Positions 1 through 8,308 of a stretch of DNA of 37,852 bases are shown here, one piece after another. Each line of letters starts with the position of its first letter. The stretch's first letter is position 1. Source of the stretch: Bradyrhizobium sp. Lineage in GTDB: Bacteria; Pseudomonadota; Alphaproteobacteria; Rhizobiales; Xanthobacteraceae. The stretch spans positions 1 to 37,852 of the forward strand of contig NZ_DAIDJE010000165.1 in NCBI RefSeq assembly GCF_027451485.1, read 5' to 3'. The notes beneath the pieces were generated by a model. It was not told the DNA's origin and did no database searches. It saw nothing but the letters and a program-made list of their open reading frames with translations. The position numbers and the translations under genes are program-made.

Positions 1-627
1 GTACCGGAACCGGCACGCCCGGATGGCGGTGTCGTCACCGGCCGCTACGCCATCGCGCGGTTTCGCCTCGAGGCGGAGGGCAAGCCGAGCCATGCCGGCG
101 CGCGGCTGGCCGAAGGGCGCAGCGCGATCGCGGAAATGGCCCGCCAGATTCTCGCCATCGAGGCGATGACCACGGCGGATGCGACGTTCAGCGTCGGCGT
201 GCTGCGCGGCGGCGAGTGGGTCAACTGCGTCGCCACCACCTGCACCGCGCAGGCACTGACCATGGCACGGCGCCAGGCCGACCTCGACCGCGCCGTCGCC
301 ACCATGGAGGCGCTGGGGCCGATCGGTCAGGGCGTGCGGTTCCGCGCCGTGCGCACCGTGGTCCGCCCGGTCTGGGAAGCCGACGCGTCGACGATGGCGC
401 TGTGGGAGCGCGCGAGCCGCATCGCGCACGGGCTCGGCTTCGCCATCCCGCCGCAGAGTGCCGGCGGCGGTTCGGACGCGAATTTCACCGGCGCGATGGG
501 CATCGCCTCGCTCGACGGGCTTGGCCTTGGCGGCGACGGGTTCCACACGCTCGACGAGCATATCGACGAGGCGACGGTGCTGGCACGCACACGCCTGCTC
601 GCGGGCCTGCTGGCGACGCTCGACTGA
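1..627 (+). CDS. M20 family metallopeptidase / amidohydrolase (C-terminal part, 5' truncated by window)
   Basis: The reading frame is open from base 1, so the start and the N-terminal zinc-binding half lie outside the window. The visible part begins within the dimerisation ('lid') domain, with the motif GKPSHAG typical of glutamate carboxypeptidase / carboxypeptidase G2-like M20 enzymes. It ends with the returning catalytic-domain segment SAGGGSDANF and a late GDGFHTLDEHID block. In M20 enzymes the histidine of that block is a metal ligand. The expected role is hydrolysis of an amide or peptide bond, often releasing a C-terminal glutamate or an acyl group; the substrate cannot be read here. 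The internal ATG at 136 lies in the middle of the domain and is not a plausible start. A 91-base gap with no visible signal separates it from the next gene. Confidence 0.85.
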   Translation, partial: VPEPARPDGGVVTGRYAIARFRLEAEGKPSHAGARLAEGRSAIAEMARQILAIEAMTTADATFSVGVLRGGEWVNCVATTCTAQALTMARRQADLDRAVATMEALGPIGQGVRFRAVRTVVRPVWEADASTMALWERASRIAHGLGFAIPPQSAGGGSDANFTGAMGIASLDGLGLGGDGFHTLDEHIDEATVLARTRLLAGLLATLD

Positions 628-718
628 GGTGCCGCGCCACGGCCGGCGCCGCTGGCCGCCATTGCCGAGGCACGGGCGCGGCCGCATATAGTGCGGGACG
701 AGGAGATGTGGACCCACG

Positions 719-1690
719 ATGGAGCCCGAGGACTGGGAAATCCCTGCTAACCTGCAGCCGCACCCGGACGATTACCGCTTCGACCTGGAGCGGGCGCTCA
801 ACGCGGTGGTGGGACTGCGGGCCAATGTGCCGAACGACGCCTTCACCGCCGGCACGCTGGGCACGGAGCGCATCGGCAATGGCGTCGTTATCCGCGAGGA
901 CGGGCTGGTACTGACCATCGGCTACCTGATCCAGGAGGCTGAGTCCGTCTGGCTGATCACCGCGGACGGGCGTGCCGTGCCGGGCCATCCGCTGGCGTTC
1001 GACAGCAATTCCGGGCTCGGCCTGGTGCAGGCGTTGGGCCAACTGCACCTGCCGGTGCTGGAGTTCGGCGACTCCGAGGCGCTGGCGGTTGGCGCCGAGG
1101 CGATCATGGCGGCGGGCGGCGGGCGGCGGCACGCGATCGAGACCCGCATCGTCAGCCGGCAGGAATTCGCCGGCTACTGGGAATATGTCGTGGACAACGC
1201 GATCTTCATCGCGCCGGCGCACCCGTTCTGGTCCGGCTCGGCGCTGATCTCGCCCGATGGCAAGCTGCTCGGCACCGGCTCGCTGATCCTCCAGCAGGGC
1301 GACGGTAAGCGGCGGATGGACATGAACATGGTGGTGCCCGTCGCGGCCCTGCGGCCGGTGCTCGACGACCTGCTGACGCTTGGCCGCCGCAGCGGTCCCG
1401 CCCGCCCCTGGCTCGGCGTCTATGCGATGGAGGGCGAGGAAGGCATCGTGGTGGGTGGTCTCGCGGAAAAAGGCCCGGCGGCGCGCGCCGGAATTCAGCA
1501 GGGCGACCGGATCATCGGCGTGGGCGACGAGGATGTGTCGGACCTCGCGGCTCTGTGGCGCAAGGTGTGGCAGGCCGGGCCCGCCGGCTCGACCGTGCTG
1601 CTGCGCGTCGGCCGCGACGGGTCGCGCATCGCGGTGCGCATCACCTCGGCCGACCGGCAGAGTTTTCTGCGCGGACCCAAGCTGCACTGA
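719..1690 (+). CDS. Trypsin-like (S1C/DegP fold) protein with PDZ domain, catalytic triad degenerate
   Basis: A protein of 323 residues with an HtrA-type order: protease-like domain about 45-215 and one PDZ domain about 228-310 (WLGVYA ... GPAARAGIQQGDRIIGVGDEDV). There is no signal peptide or membrane segment, so it looks cytoplasmic, unlike DegP. Aligned by eye to DegP, the catalytic His site (TNNHVV) reads TIGYLI, so Tyr69 replaces His. The Asp site (SDIAL) reads SGLGL, so Gly99 replaces Asp. The Ser site (NSGGAL) reads WSGSAL and keeps Ser172. It is therefore probably a non-catalytic binding or scaffold protein. ATG 719 follows an AGGAG-type ribosome-binding site at about 699-705. Its stop overlaps the start of the O-antigen-ligase-like gene (TGATG), suggesting translational coupling and a link to envelope glycan work. 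Confidence 0.85.
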   Translation: MEPEDWEIPANLQPHPDDYRFDLERALNAVVGLRANVPNDAFTAGTLGTERIGNGVVIREDGLVLTIGYLIQEAESVWLITADGRAVPGHPLAFDSNSGLGLVQALGQLHLPVLEFGDSEALAVGAEAIMAAGGGRRHAIETRIVSRQEFAGYWEYVVDNAIFIAPAHPFWSGSALISPDGKLLGTGSLILQQGDGKRRMDMNMVVPVAALRPVLDDLLTLGRRSGPARPWLGVYAMEGEEGIVVGGLAEKGPAARAGIQQGDRIIGVGDEDVSDLAALWRKVWQAGPAGSTVLLRVGRDGSRIAVRITSADRQSFLRGPKLH

Positions 1691-2979
1691 TGGTGGCCGG
1701 ACCCCGGTCCGTGGCGCCGCCGCGTTGGGCGCCGCCGCGTTGGGCGCTGCGTGCGGCACAGGGGGCGGTGGCGCTGCTGCCGCTGTTCCTGTTGCATGCG
1801 CGCGCGTTGGCGGAGGTGGCCGTCGCCACCGCCGACCTGGTCTTTCTGTGGCAGATGGCGGCGACCCGGTCATGGCGCTGGCTGCGCGCGCCCGAGGTGC
1901 TGCCCGGGCTGCTGTTCTGGGCGTGGCAACTGATCTGCTCGCTGCCCGGCCATGCCGCCGGCGGCATGCCCGCCTTCATCCAGGCGCTGGCATCGATCCG
2001 CTGGTTCCTGCTGATCCCCGCGCTGAGCCGGGTGGTGCTGGCCGAGGAGGCCGTGCAGACCTGGTTCATGCGCATGCTGACGGTCGCGGTGCTGTATATC
2101 GGCGGCAATGTCTGGCTGCAGCAGTTCACTGGCTTCGATCTGTGGGAGTTCCGGCGCTGGGCGGATGGCTCGCTGACCGGCCCGTTCTATGAGCCGCGGG
2201 CCAGCGCGCCGCTGGTGCGCATGCTGTTCCCGGTGCTGCTGCCCTGGGTGGCGCGGGCCCGGCTCGCGGGTGCCACGGTTCTGTTGCTGCTGACCGTCGT
2301 CACCATGGTGTTGATCGGCCAGCGCATGCCGGTGCTGCTGCTGCTGCTGGGGTTGGCGACCACGGCGCTGCTGCTGCCACGCCTGCGCAAGCTGGCACTG
2401 GGCTTCCTGGTGCTGGTGCCGTTGCTGGTGCTGGGCACCGTGCTGTTCTCGCCGCAGGCGCATCACCGGCTGGTGACGCTGTTCGCCAACACGATGCTGC
2501 ATTTCCCCGACAGCCCCTATGGCTCGCTCTATCTGCGCGCGCTGGCGATGGCGCAGAACCATCCCTGGCTCGGCTGGGGCTTCGACGGGTTCCGCCACGC
2601 CTGCGCCGATCCGCAGAATTTCCGCGCCTTTCCGGAGCTGGGTCAGCACCTGGTGGCGGGTGGCGGCGCGGGCATCTGCAACATCCATCCGCACAACATC
2701 TATTTCGAGGCGCTGACCAATGCCGGCCTGCCCGGGCTGGTGTTCTTCGCCGCCGCGGTGCTGGCCTGGATGCTGGTGACCGGGCGCGGCCTGTGGCGTG
2801 GCGCCACCACACCGGAACAGACGCTGCGGGCTGGGGTCTTGGTCGCGATCCTCGTGCATTTCTGGCCGATCGCCTCATCGAGCTCCGCCTTCGACGTCTA
2901 TACCTCCGGCATCGGCTATATGATGGCGGGGTTCGGGGTGGCGCTCGCCCGGGCAGCGCCAGCCGCGCGCGGCGCATGA
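1690..2979 (+). CDS. O-antigen ligase / Wzy-type polymerase family membrane protein
   Basis: A 429-residue, strongly hydrophobic protein with roughly ten to twelve membrane segments. Near the C-terminus it carries the Wzy_C/WaaL signature: NHPWLGWGFDGFR followed by IHPHN at residues 332-336 and then EALTNAGLPGL. Members of this family either ligate O-antigen to lipid A-core or polymerise surface polysaccharide at the periplasmic face of the inner membrane; sequence alone does not separate the two. I chose ATG 1690 because it overlaps the previous stop (TGATG); the open frame extends further upstream but only in the shadow of the PDZ gene. The product starts with a Pro/Arg/Trp-rich cytoplasmic stretch containing two copies of APPRW from a 15-base tandem repeat. 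The stop overlaps the start of the GT9 gene by four bases. Confidence 0.85.
   Translation: MVAGPRSVAPPRWAPPRWALRAAQGAVALLPLFLLHARALAEVAVATADLVFLWQMAATRSWRWLRAPEVLPGLLFWAWQLICSLPGHAAGGMPAFIQALASIRWFLLIPALSRVVLAEEAVQTWFMRMLTVAVLYIGGNVWLQQFTGFDLWEFRRWADGSLTGPFYEPRASAPLVRMLFPVLLPWVARARLAGATVLLLLTVVTMVLIGQRMPVLLLLLGLATTALLLPRLRKLALGFLVLVPLLVLGTVLFSPQAHHRLVTLFANTMLHFPDSPYGSLYLRALAMAQNHPWLGWGFDGFRHACADPQNFRAFPELGQHLVAGGGAGICNIHPHNIYFEALTNAGLPGLVFFAAAVLAWMLVTGRGLWRGATTPEQTLRAGVLVAILVHFWPIASSSSAFDVYTSGIGYMMAGFGVALARAAPAARGA
1714..1743 (+). repeat. 15-bp tandem duplication inside the O-antigen-ligase-like gene
   Basis: Two perfect head-to-tail copies of GCGCCGCCGCGTTGG lie at 1714-1728 and 1729-1743. 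They are in frame and encode APPRW twice in the N-terminal tail before the first membrane helix. This looks like replication slippage; no function is implied. Confidence 0.9.
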
Positions 2980-3860
2980 GGCGGATTCTCTTTGTCACGT
3001 CCAACCGCATCGGCGATGCGGTACTCTCCACCGGCCTGCTCGACCATCTGCTGCGAACCTATCCGCAAGCGCGCTTCACCGTTGCCTGCGGAACGGTGGC
3101 GGAGGGTGTGTTCCTGCGCATGCCGCGCCTCGAGCGGCTGATCCTGATGGAGAAGCGTCGCGACCGGCGGCACTGGCTGCCGCTGTGGGCGGCGAGCGCG
3201 TTCACGCGGTGGGACCTGGTGGTCGATATCCGCGCCTCGGCGCTGCCCTATCTGGTGCCGGCGAGACGCCGGGCCCGCATGCGCCGGTGCCAGGGGGCGA
3301 AAGTGGCGCAGCTCGCCGCCGTGCTCGGCCTCGATCCGCCGCCGCTGCCAGTGGTCTGGACGGCGCCCGAGGACGAAGCCCGCGCCGACGCGCTGCTGCC
3401 GCCGGGACGGCTTCTCGTGTTGGCGCCGACCGCCAACTGGACCGGCAAGATCTGGCCCGCGGAGCGGTTCGTCGAGCTGGGCCAGCGCCTGCTCGCCGGG
3501 GCGCTGGCGGGGGCGGCGATCGCGGTCATGGCCGGGCCCGGTGCCATGGAGCGCGAGCTCGCGGCACCGGTGCTGGCCGCCTTCCCCGCCGCGATCGACC
3601 TCGCCGGCCGCCTCTCGCTGCCGGAAGCGGCCGCCTGTCTCAAACGCGCCTCGTTGTTTATCGGCAATGATTCCGGGCTGATGCACCTCGCCGCCGCGGC
3701 CGGGGCGCCGACGCTCGGCCTGTTCGGCCCGACGCCGGCCGCCGAATACGCACCGGCAGGGCGGCGAGCCGCCGCGAGCATGGCCGCGGACGGGACGATG
3801 GCGGGTCTGCCGGTCGCGCAGGCGCTGGACGCGGCCATGCTCCTGCTGGGAGCGGCGTGA
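2976..3860 (+). CDS. Glycosyltransferase family 9 (heptosyltransferase-like)
   Basis: A protein of 294 residues. The N-terminus has the GT9 acceptor-side loop SNRIGDAVLSTGLLD, and the C-terminal domain has the donor-site block starting IGNDSGLMHLAAAAG (N231, D232) followed by the LGLFGPT loop, as in WaaC/WaaF/WaaQ ADP-heptose transferases. It is somewhat shorter than the usual ~320-350 residues. The likely role is adding a heptose-like sugar to the lipopolysaccharide inner core at the cytoplasmic membrane; the donor and acceptor are not determined. ATG 2976 overlaps the preceding TGA (ATGA). It sits between the O-antigen-ligase-like gene and a GT4 gene, which supports an LPS or surface-glycan function. 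Confidence 0.85.
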   Translation: MRRILFVTSNRIGDAVLSTGLLDHLLRTYPQARFTVACGTVAEGVFLRMPRLERLILMEKRRDRRHWLPLWAASAFTRWDLVVDIRASALPYLVPARRRARMRRCQGAKVAQLAAVLGLDPPPLPVVWTAPEDEARADALLPPGRLLVLAPTANWTGKIWPAERFVELGQRLLAGALAGAAIAVMAGPGAMERELAAPVLAAFPAAIDLAGRLSLPEAAACLKRASLFIGNDSGLMHLAAAAGAPTLGLFGPTPAAEYAPAGRRAAASMAADGTMAGLPVAQALDAAMLLLGAA

Positions 3861-4906
3861 TGCGTATCGCGCATATCATGGCAGGCGCGCGCGACGGTGG
3901 CGCCGAGCTGTTCTACGAGCGCATGGCGATCGCGCAGGCGGGCGCCGGCGAGAGCGTGCTCCCCATCATCCGCACCGACGCGCCGCGCGCGGGACGGCTG
4001 CGCGCGGCCGGGCTCGAGCCGGTGCAACTGCGCTTCGGCGGCCCGATCGACATCCTGACGCGCCCGCGCATCGGCCGAGCGTTGCGCCGCTTCGGGCCTG
4101 CGATCGCGATGACCTGGATGAGCCGTGCCTCGATGCATGCGCCGCGCGGCGACTGGGTCCTCGTCGGGCGCCTCGGTGGCTATTACGACCCGAAATACTT
4201 CCGCGCCTGCGAGCACCTGGTCGGCAACACGCACGGCATCGTGACCTGGCTGCGCGGGCAGGGCATTCCGCCATCCCGCACGCATTACCTCCCGAATTTC
4301 GTCGATGATTTCGATGGCGTGGCGGCCGCCGACCGCGCGGCACTCGGCATCCCCGCGGCCGCACCGATGCTGCTCGGGCTTGGCCGCCTGCATCGCGACA
4401 AGGGCTTCGACATCGCGCTCAAGGCCCTCGCGAGGATACCCGGCGCGCATCTCGCGATTGCCGGCAGCGGGCCCGAGGAGGCGGCACTGCGGACCCTGGC
4501 CGCGGAACTCGGCGTCGCCCAGCGCGCGCATTTCCTGGGCTGGCGCCGCGACGCGGGGGCGTTGCTCGCGGCATGCGACATCTTTCTCTGCTCCTCCCGC
4601 GGCGAGCCGCTGGGCAACATGGTGCTGGAGGCCTGGTCGGCACGGCGACCGGTCGTGGCGCTGGCGGCCCTTGGCCCCGCGGAGCTGATCGCGCAGGACG
4701 AGACTGGGATCGTGGTACCGCTTGAGGACGCGGCGGCGCTGGCGGCGGGGGTCGCGCGGGTGCTGGGCGACGCGGGGTTCGCGGCGCGGCTCGCCAGCAA
4801 CGCGCGGGAGCGTTACGAACGCGATTTCATGCAGGCGCCGGTGCTGGCGACGTGGCGGCGCCTGTTCGAACAACTGATCGCACAGAAAGGGGAGACGCCA
4901 CGATGA
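3860..4906 (+). CDS. Glycosyltransferase family 4 (GT-B)
   Basis: A protein of 348 residues with the GT-B layout: N-terminal acceptor domain with MRIAHIMAGARDGGAELF, then a C-terminal nucleotide-sugar domain with LGLGRLHRDKGFD, GSGPEE and an E-x7-E motif (GEPLGNMVLEA). These are typical of retaining GT4 enzymes of LPS core or capsule assembly; sugar specificity cannot be assigned. Two starts are possible: ATG 3860, overlapping the previous stop as TGATG, or GTG 3857, one codon upstream. I prefer ATG. The 3' end overlaps the next gene by four bases, and the ribosome-binding site of that gene (AAAGGGGAG) lies inside this coding region. Confidence 0.85.
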   Translation: MRIAHIMAGARDGGAELFYERMAIAQAGAGESVLPIIRTDAPRAGRLRAAGLEPVQLRFGGPIDILTRPRIGRALRRFGPAIAMTWMSRASMHAPRGDWVLVGRLGGYYDPKYFRACEHLVGNTHGIVTWLRGQGIPPSRTHYLPNFVDDFDGVAAADRAALGIPAAAPMLLGLGRLHRDKGFDIALKALARIPGAHLAIAGSGPEEAALRTLAAELGVAQRAHFLGWRRDAGALLAACDIFLCSSRGEPLGNMVLEAWSARRPVVALAALGPAELIAQDETGIVVPLEDAAALAAGVARVLGDAGFAARLASNARERYERDFMQAPVLATWRRLFEQLIAQKGETPR

Positions 4907-5733
4907 AACTGATGAGCTTCCGCGACGCATCGGGCCGCGACGGCTGGGGTGTGGTCGAGGGCGACAAGGTCGCCGACCTCACGGCAAGCGCGCCCACGTT
5001 GCGCGCGGCCCTCGCCGCTGGCCGGCCGATCACGGTGCCGGCGGCAGCGCGGCGCCTCGGCCTCGCCGGCCTGACCTATCTGCCGCCGATTCCGGACCCG
5101 GACAAGATCATCTGCGTCGGTCTCAACTATCTCACCCACATCCGCGAAGGCGGGCGCGAGCCGCCGGCGATGCCGACGATCTTCACCCGCTGGGCCAACA
5201 CCCAGGTCGGGCACGGGCAGCCGATGATCCGGCCCAAGGTTTCGCCCACGTTCGACTACGAGGGCGAGCTCGCCTTCGTCATCGGTAAACGTTGCCGGCA
5301 CGTATCGGAAGCGGAGGCAATGTCCGTCGTTGCCGGGTATTCCTGCTATAATGACGGGTCGATCCGCGAATGGCAGCGCCATTCCACGCAGTTCACACCG
5401 GGCAAGAATGTTCCGGCAACCGGCGCCTTCGGGCCTTTTCTCGTCACGCCGGACGACGTAGGCGACATCACCCGCTCGAGCCTGGTCACCCGGCTCAACG
5501 GTCAGGAAGTGCAGCGCGCGACGATCGACGACCTGGTGTTCGGCGTCGCTCGGCTCGTCGCCTATTGCTCTGGCTTCACGGTGCTGGAGCCGGGCGATGT
5601 CGTCATCACCGGCACCACCGGCGGTGTGGGCGCCTATCACAAGCCGCCGTTGTGGATGAAGCCCGGCGACACGGTGGAGGTGGAGATCTCGGGAGTCGGT
5701 ACGCTGACCAACCCGATCGCCGACGAAACCTGA
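4903..5733 (+). CDS. Fumarylacetoacetate hydrolase (FAH) family protein
   Basis: A protein of 276 residues with the FAH C-terminal fold: KIICVGLNYLTH at about 68-79, then the metal ligands Glu120 and Glu122 (FDYEGELAFVIG) and Asp151 (YNDGSIREWQ), then GPFLVTPDDV, LNGQEVQ and GDVVITGTTGGVG. Family members are Mg/Mn-dependent C-C hydrolases, hydratases, isomerases or decarboxylases acting on oxo-acids from aromatic ring cleavage. The reaction cannot be fixed from sequence. ATG 4903 overlaps the GT4 stop (ATGA) and has a strong purine-rich ribosome-binding site. It is followed by an AroE-like dehydrogenase and an aromatic-ring monooxygenase, so a role in aromatic or cyclic-acid catabolism is likely, even though translation is coupled to the glycan genes upstream. 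Confidence 0.88.
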   Translation: MKLMSFRDASGRDGWGVVEGDKVADLTASAPTLRAALAAGRPITVPAAARRLGLAGLTYLPPIPDPDKIICVGLNYLTHIREGGREPPAMPTIFTRWANTQVGHGQPMIRPKVSPTFDYEGELAFVIGKRCRHVSEAEAMSVVAGYSCYNDGSIREWQRHSTQFTPGKNVPATGAFGPFLVTPDDVGDITRSSLVTRLNGQEVQRATIDDLVFGVARLVAYCSGFTVLEPGDVVITGTTGGVGAYHKPPLWMKPGDTVEVEISGVGTLTNPIADET

Positions 5734-5744
5734 GCGGGGCTGCG

Positions 5745-6578
5745 ATGAGCGGGGAACAGGATTTCGCCCAGCACACGACCGGGCGCATCACCGGGCGGAC
5801 CAGGCTGCTCGGCATCGTGGGCGATCCGATCGCGCAGGTCGGCGCGCCCGCCATCTGCAACCCGCTGATCGCCGCCTCGGGCACGGACGCGGTGCTGCTG
5901 CCGCTGCACGTGAAGCAGGCGCATTTCGAGCCGGTGATGCGGGGGTTGATGCAGCTCGCCAATCTCGACGGGATGATCCTCACCGTTCCGTTCAAACAAC
6001 GGGTTCTCTCGCTTGCCGATACCGTCCTGCCCACCGCTTCCCTGGTCGGTGCCGCCAACACGCTGCGCCGCGAGACGGACGGCACCTGGAGTGCTGACAT
6101 GTTCGATGGCGCCGGCCTGTTGCGCGCGCTGGAGGGGCTGGGCCTGAGCGCGCGGGGGGCGGCGGTGCTGCTGCTGGGCGCGGGCGGAGCGGGGCGGGCC
6201 ATCGCGGTGGCGCTCGCCCAGGCCGGGGTGGCGCGGCTCGGTATCCATGATCTCGATCGCACCAGGGCGGCCGGGGTGGCAGCCCTTGCACGGCAGGCGG
6301 CACCGGGCTGCGCCGCCACGACGGCAGAGCCGGTCGCGCGCGGCTATGACGTCGTTATCAACGCCACACCGGTCGGCATGCGACCGGGCGACGGGCTGCC
6401 GGCGCCACTCGGGCCGCTTGACGACGTAGCCGGGGTGATCGACATCGTCACCGATCCGGAGGTGACGCCGCTGCTGGCCGCGGCAAGGCAGGCCGGCTGT
6501 CGCGCCGCGGGCGGCAAGGCGATGATCGAGGGACAGGCCCGCGCGCTGCTGGAATTCTTTCGCATCCCGGTGTCCTGA
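5745..6578 (+). CDS. Shikimate dehydrogenase (AroE)-like oxidoreductase with altered substrate site
   Basis: A protein of 277 residues in the AroE superfamily: substrate domain first, then a Rossmann NAD(P) domain with LLLGAGGAGRAIAVAL at about 142-157 and NATPVGM. The catalytic Lys84 (TVPFKQ), Asn105 (AANT) and Asp121 are present. However, the N-terminal motif that binds the shikimate carboxylate (GNPIAHSKSP in E. coli AroE) reads GDPIAQVGAP, so both serines are lost (Val32, Ala34), and the NTD motif reads MFD at 119-121. The true substrate is therefore probably not shikimate. ATG 5745 begins 11 bases after the FAH-family stop, and the next gene starts 5 bases after this stop, so it looks like the middle gene of a catabolic trio. 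Confidence 0.85.
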   Translation: MSGEQDFAQHTTGRITGRTRLLGIVGDPIAQVGAPAICNPLIAASGTDAVLLPLHVKQAHFEPVMRGLMQLANLDGMILTVPFKQRVLSLADTVLPTASLVGAANTLRRETDGTWSADMFDGAGLLRALEGLGLSARGAAVLLLGAGGAGRAIAVALAQAGVARLGIHDLDRTRAAGVAALARQAAPGCAATTAEPVARGYDVVINATPVGMRPGDGLPAPLGPLDDVAGVIDIVTDPEVTPLLAAARQAGCRAAGGKAMIEGQARALLEFFRIPVS

Positions 6579-6583
6579 TCCCG

Positions 6584-8233
6584 ATGACGCAGCTCGCGCG
6601 CACGCAGGTTCTGGTGGTCGGCGGCGGCCCGGTGGGCATGACGCTGGCGATGGATCTGGCGTGGCGCGGCATCGCGGTGACCGTCGCCGAGCTGCGCCAC
6701 ACCGGCGAACCGCCGAGCGTGAAATGCAACCATGTCGCCGCCCGCTCGATGGAGATCTTCCGTCGCCTCGGCGTCGCGGCGGCGCTGCGCGAGGCGGGAC
6801 TGCCGGCGGACTATCCCAACGATGTCGCCTATCGCACCACCGCGACCGGCACCGAGCTGTCGCGCATCGCCATCCCCTGCCGCGCCGAGCGCTATACCAG
6901 AAAGGACGGGCCCGACGGCTGGTGGCCGACTCCCGAGCCACCGCACCGCATCAACCAGATCTATCTGGAGCCGGTGCTGGTCCGCCACGCCGCCGCCATG
7001 CCGGGGCTGCGCCTGCTTCATCGCACCGCGGTCGAGGGCTTCGTGCAGACGGATGACGGCGTCACCGCGACGCTGCGCGACCTCGACAGCGGCCAGGTCC
7101 GGCAGATCGCCTGCGACTATCTGGTCGGCTGCGACGGCGCGCGCTCGGAAATCCGCCACGCGATCGGCGCGCGCCTGGTCGGCGATGCGGTGGTGCAGCG
7201 GGTGCAGTCCACCTTCATCCGCGCCCCTTCCCTGCTCGGCCTGATGCGCGAGCCTCCGGCCTGGGCGACGTTCTCGATCAATCCGCGGCGCAGCGGCAAC
7301 ATGTATGCGATCGACGGGCGGCAGACCTGGCTCGTGCACAATTATCTCCGACCGGACGAGGAGGATTTCGAAGCCGTCGATCGCGATCGCTGCATCCGCC
7401 TGATCCTGGGCGTCGATGATCGTTTCGACTATGATATAATAAGCAAGGAGGACTGGATCGGCCGCCGTCTGCTCGCCGAGCGTTTCCGCGACCGCCGGGT
7501 TTTCCTGTGCGGCGATGCCGCCCATATCTGGGTGCCGATGGCGGGCTATGGCATGAACGCCGGCATCGCCGACGCGGCGAATCTTGCCTGGCTGCTGGCG
7601 GCCGCCCTGAAGGGATGGGGGACACCCGCGATTCTCGACGCCTATGAGGCCGAGCGTCTGCCGATCACCGAACAGGTCTCGCGCTTTGCCATGGACCATG
7701 CGCTGGCACTTGGCCGCCAGCGCGACGCCGTGCCGCCCGAGATCGAGGCGCCAGGGCACGAGGGCGAGGCGGCCCGCGCCCGCGTTGGCCGCGCGCTCTA
7801 CGATCTCAACGTCAACCAGTATTGCTGCGGCGGTCTGAATTTCGGCTATTTCTATGACTCCTCGCCGATCATCGCCTATGACGGCGAGGCGCCGCCGCCC
7901 TATGGCATGTATGACTTCACGCCTTCCACCGTGCCGGGCTGTCGCACACCGCATCTCTGGCTGCGCGACGGGCGCTCGCTTTATGACGCGATGGGTCCGG
8001 ATTTCACGCTGCTGCGGGTGGACCCCGACATCGATGTGCACCCGCTTCTCGCCGTCGCACGAAAGCGGAGGCTGCCACTCGCGGTGCTGGACCTCGATGC
8101 GCCGGAGACGGCGAGCCTCTATCCGCGAAAGCTGGTGCTGTCGCGGCCCGACCAGCACGTGGCCTGGCGTGGCGATGCGCTGCCCGCGGATCCGCTGGCC
8201 CTGATCGAGCGCGTCCGCGGTGGCGCTGCCTGA
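6584..8233 (+). CDS. FAD-dependent aromatic monooxygenase (PheA/TfdB/MhpA family)
   Basis: A protein of 549 residues, the usual length for single-component flavin hydroxylases of phenols and hydroxyphenylpropionate-type acids. The N-terminal dinucleotide fold has GGGPVG at 13-18. A second NAD(P)H/FAD motif is DYLVGCDGARS, and the FAD ribityl motif is FLCGDAAHIW with Asp311. The C-terminal ~90 residues resemble the thioredoxin-like tail of this family and end with LSRPDQHVAWRG. The expected activity is NAD(P)H- and O2-dependent ring hydroxylation in the cytoplasm. It lies 5 bases after the AroE-like gene with no recognisable strong ribosome-binding site, suggesting coupled expression. The exact substrate is unknown. 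Confidence 0.9.
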   Translation: MTQLARTQVLVVGGGPVGMTLAMDLAWRGIAVTVAELRHTGEPPSVKCNHVAARSMEIFRRLGVAAALREAGLPADYPNDVAYRTTATGTELSRIAIPCRAERYTRKDGPDGWWPTPEPPHRINQIYLEPVLVRHAAAMPGLRLLHRTAVEGFVQTDDGVTATLRDLDSGQVRQIACDYLVGCDGARSEIRHAIGARLVGDAVVQRVQSTFIRAPSLLGLMREPPAWATFSINPRRSGNMYAIDGRQTWLVHNYLRPDEEDFEAVDRDRCIRLILGVDDRFDYDIISKEDWIGRRLLAERFRDRRVFLCGDAAHIWVPMAGYGMNAGIADAANLAWLLAAALKGWGTPAILDAYEAERLPITEQVSRFAMDHALALGRQRDAVPPEIEAPGHEGEAARARVGRALYDLNVNQYCCGGLNFGYFYDSSPIIAYDGEAPPPYGMYDFTPSTVPGCRTPHLWLRDGRSLYDAMGPDFTLLRVDPDIDVHPLLAVARKRRLPLAVLDLDAPETASLYPRKLVLSRPDQHVAWRGDALPADPLALIERVRGGAA

Positions 8234-8308
8234 GGCGGGTTCATTTCGAACGCGCTTGCAAAGCTGCCGGGAATGGGCAAGCCTCGGCCAACACCAAGGA
8301 ACACTCCG

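Noticed and set aside
485..1873. Long - strand open frame (462 codons) opposite the M20 and PDZ genes
   Set aside because: Its translation is low-complexity Arg/Ala/Pro/His with no domain; high GC keeps antisense frames open, and the + strand genes have clear motifs.
3248..4930. Long - strand open frame (560 codons) opposite the GT9 and GT4 genes
   Set aside because: The sense frames carry complete glycosyltransferase motifs; the antisense product has none.
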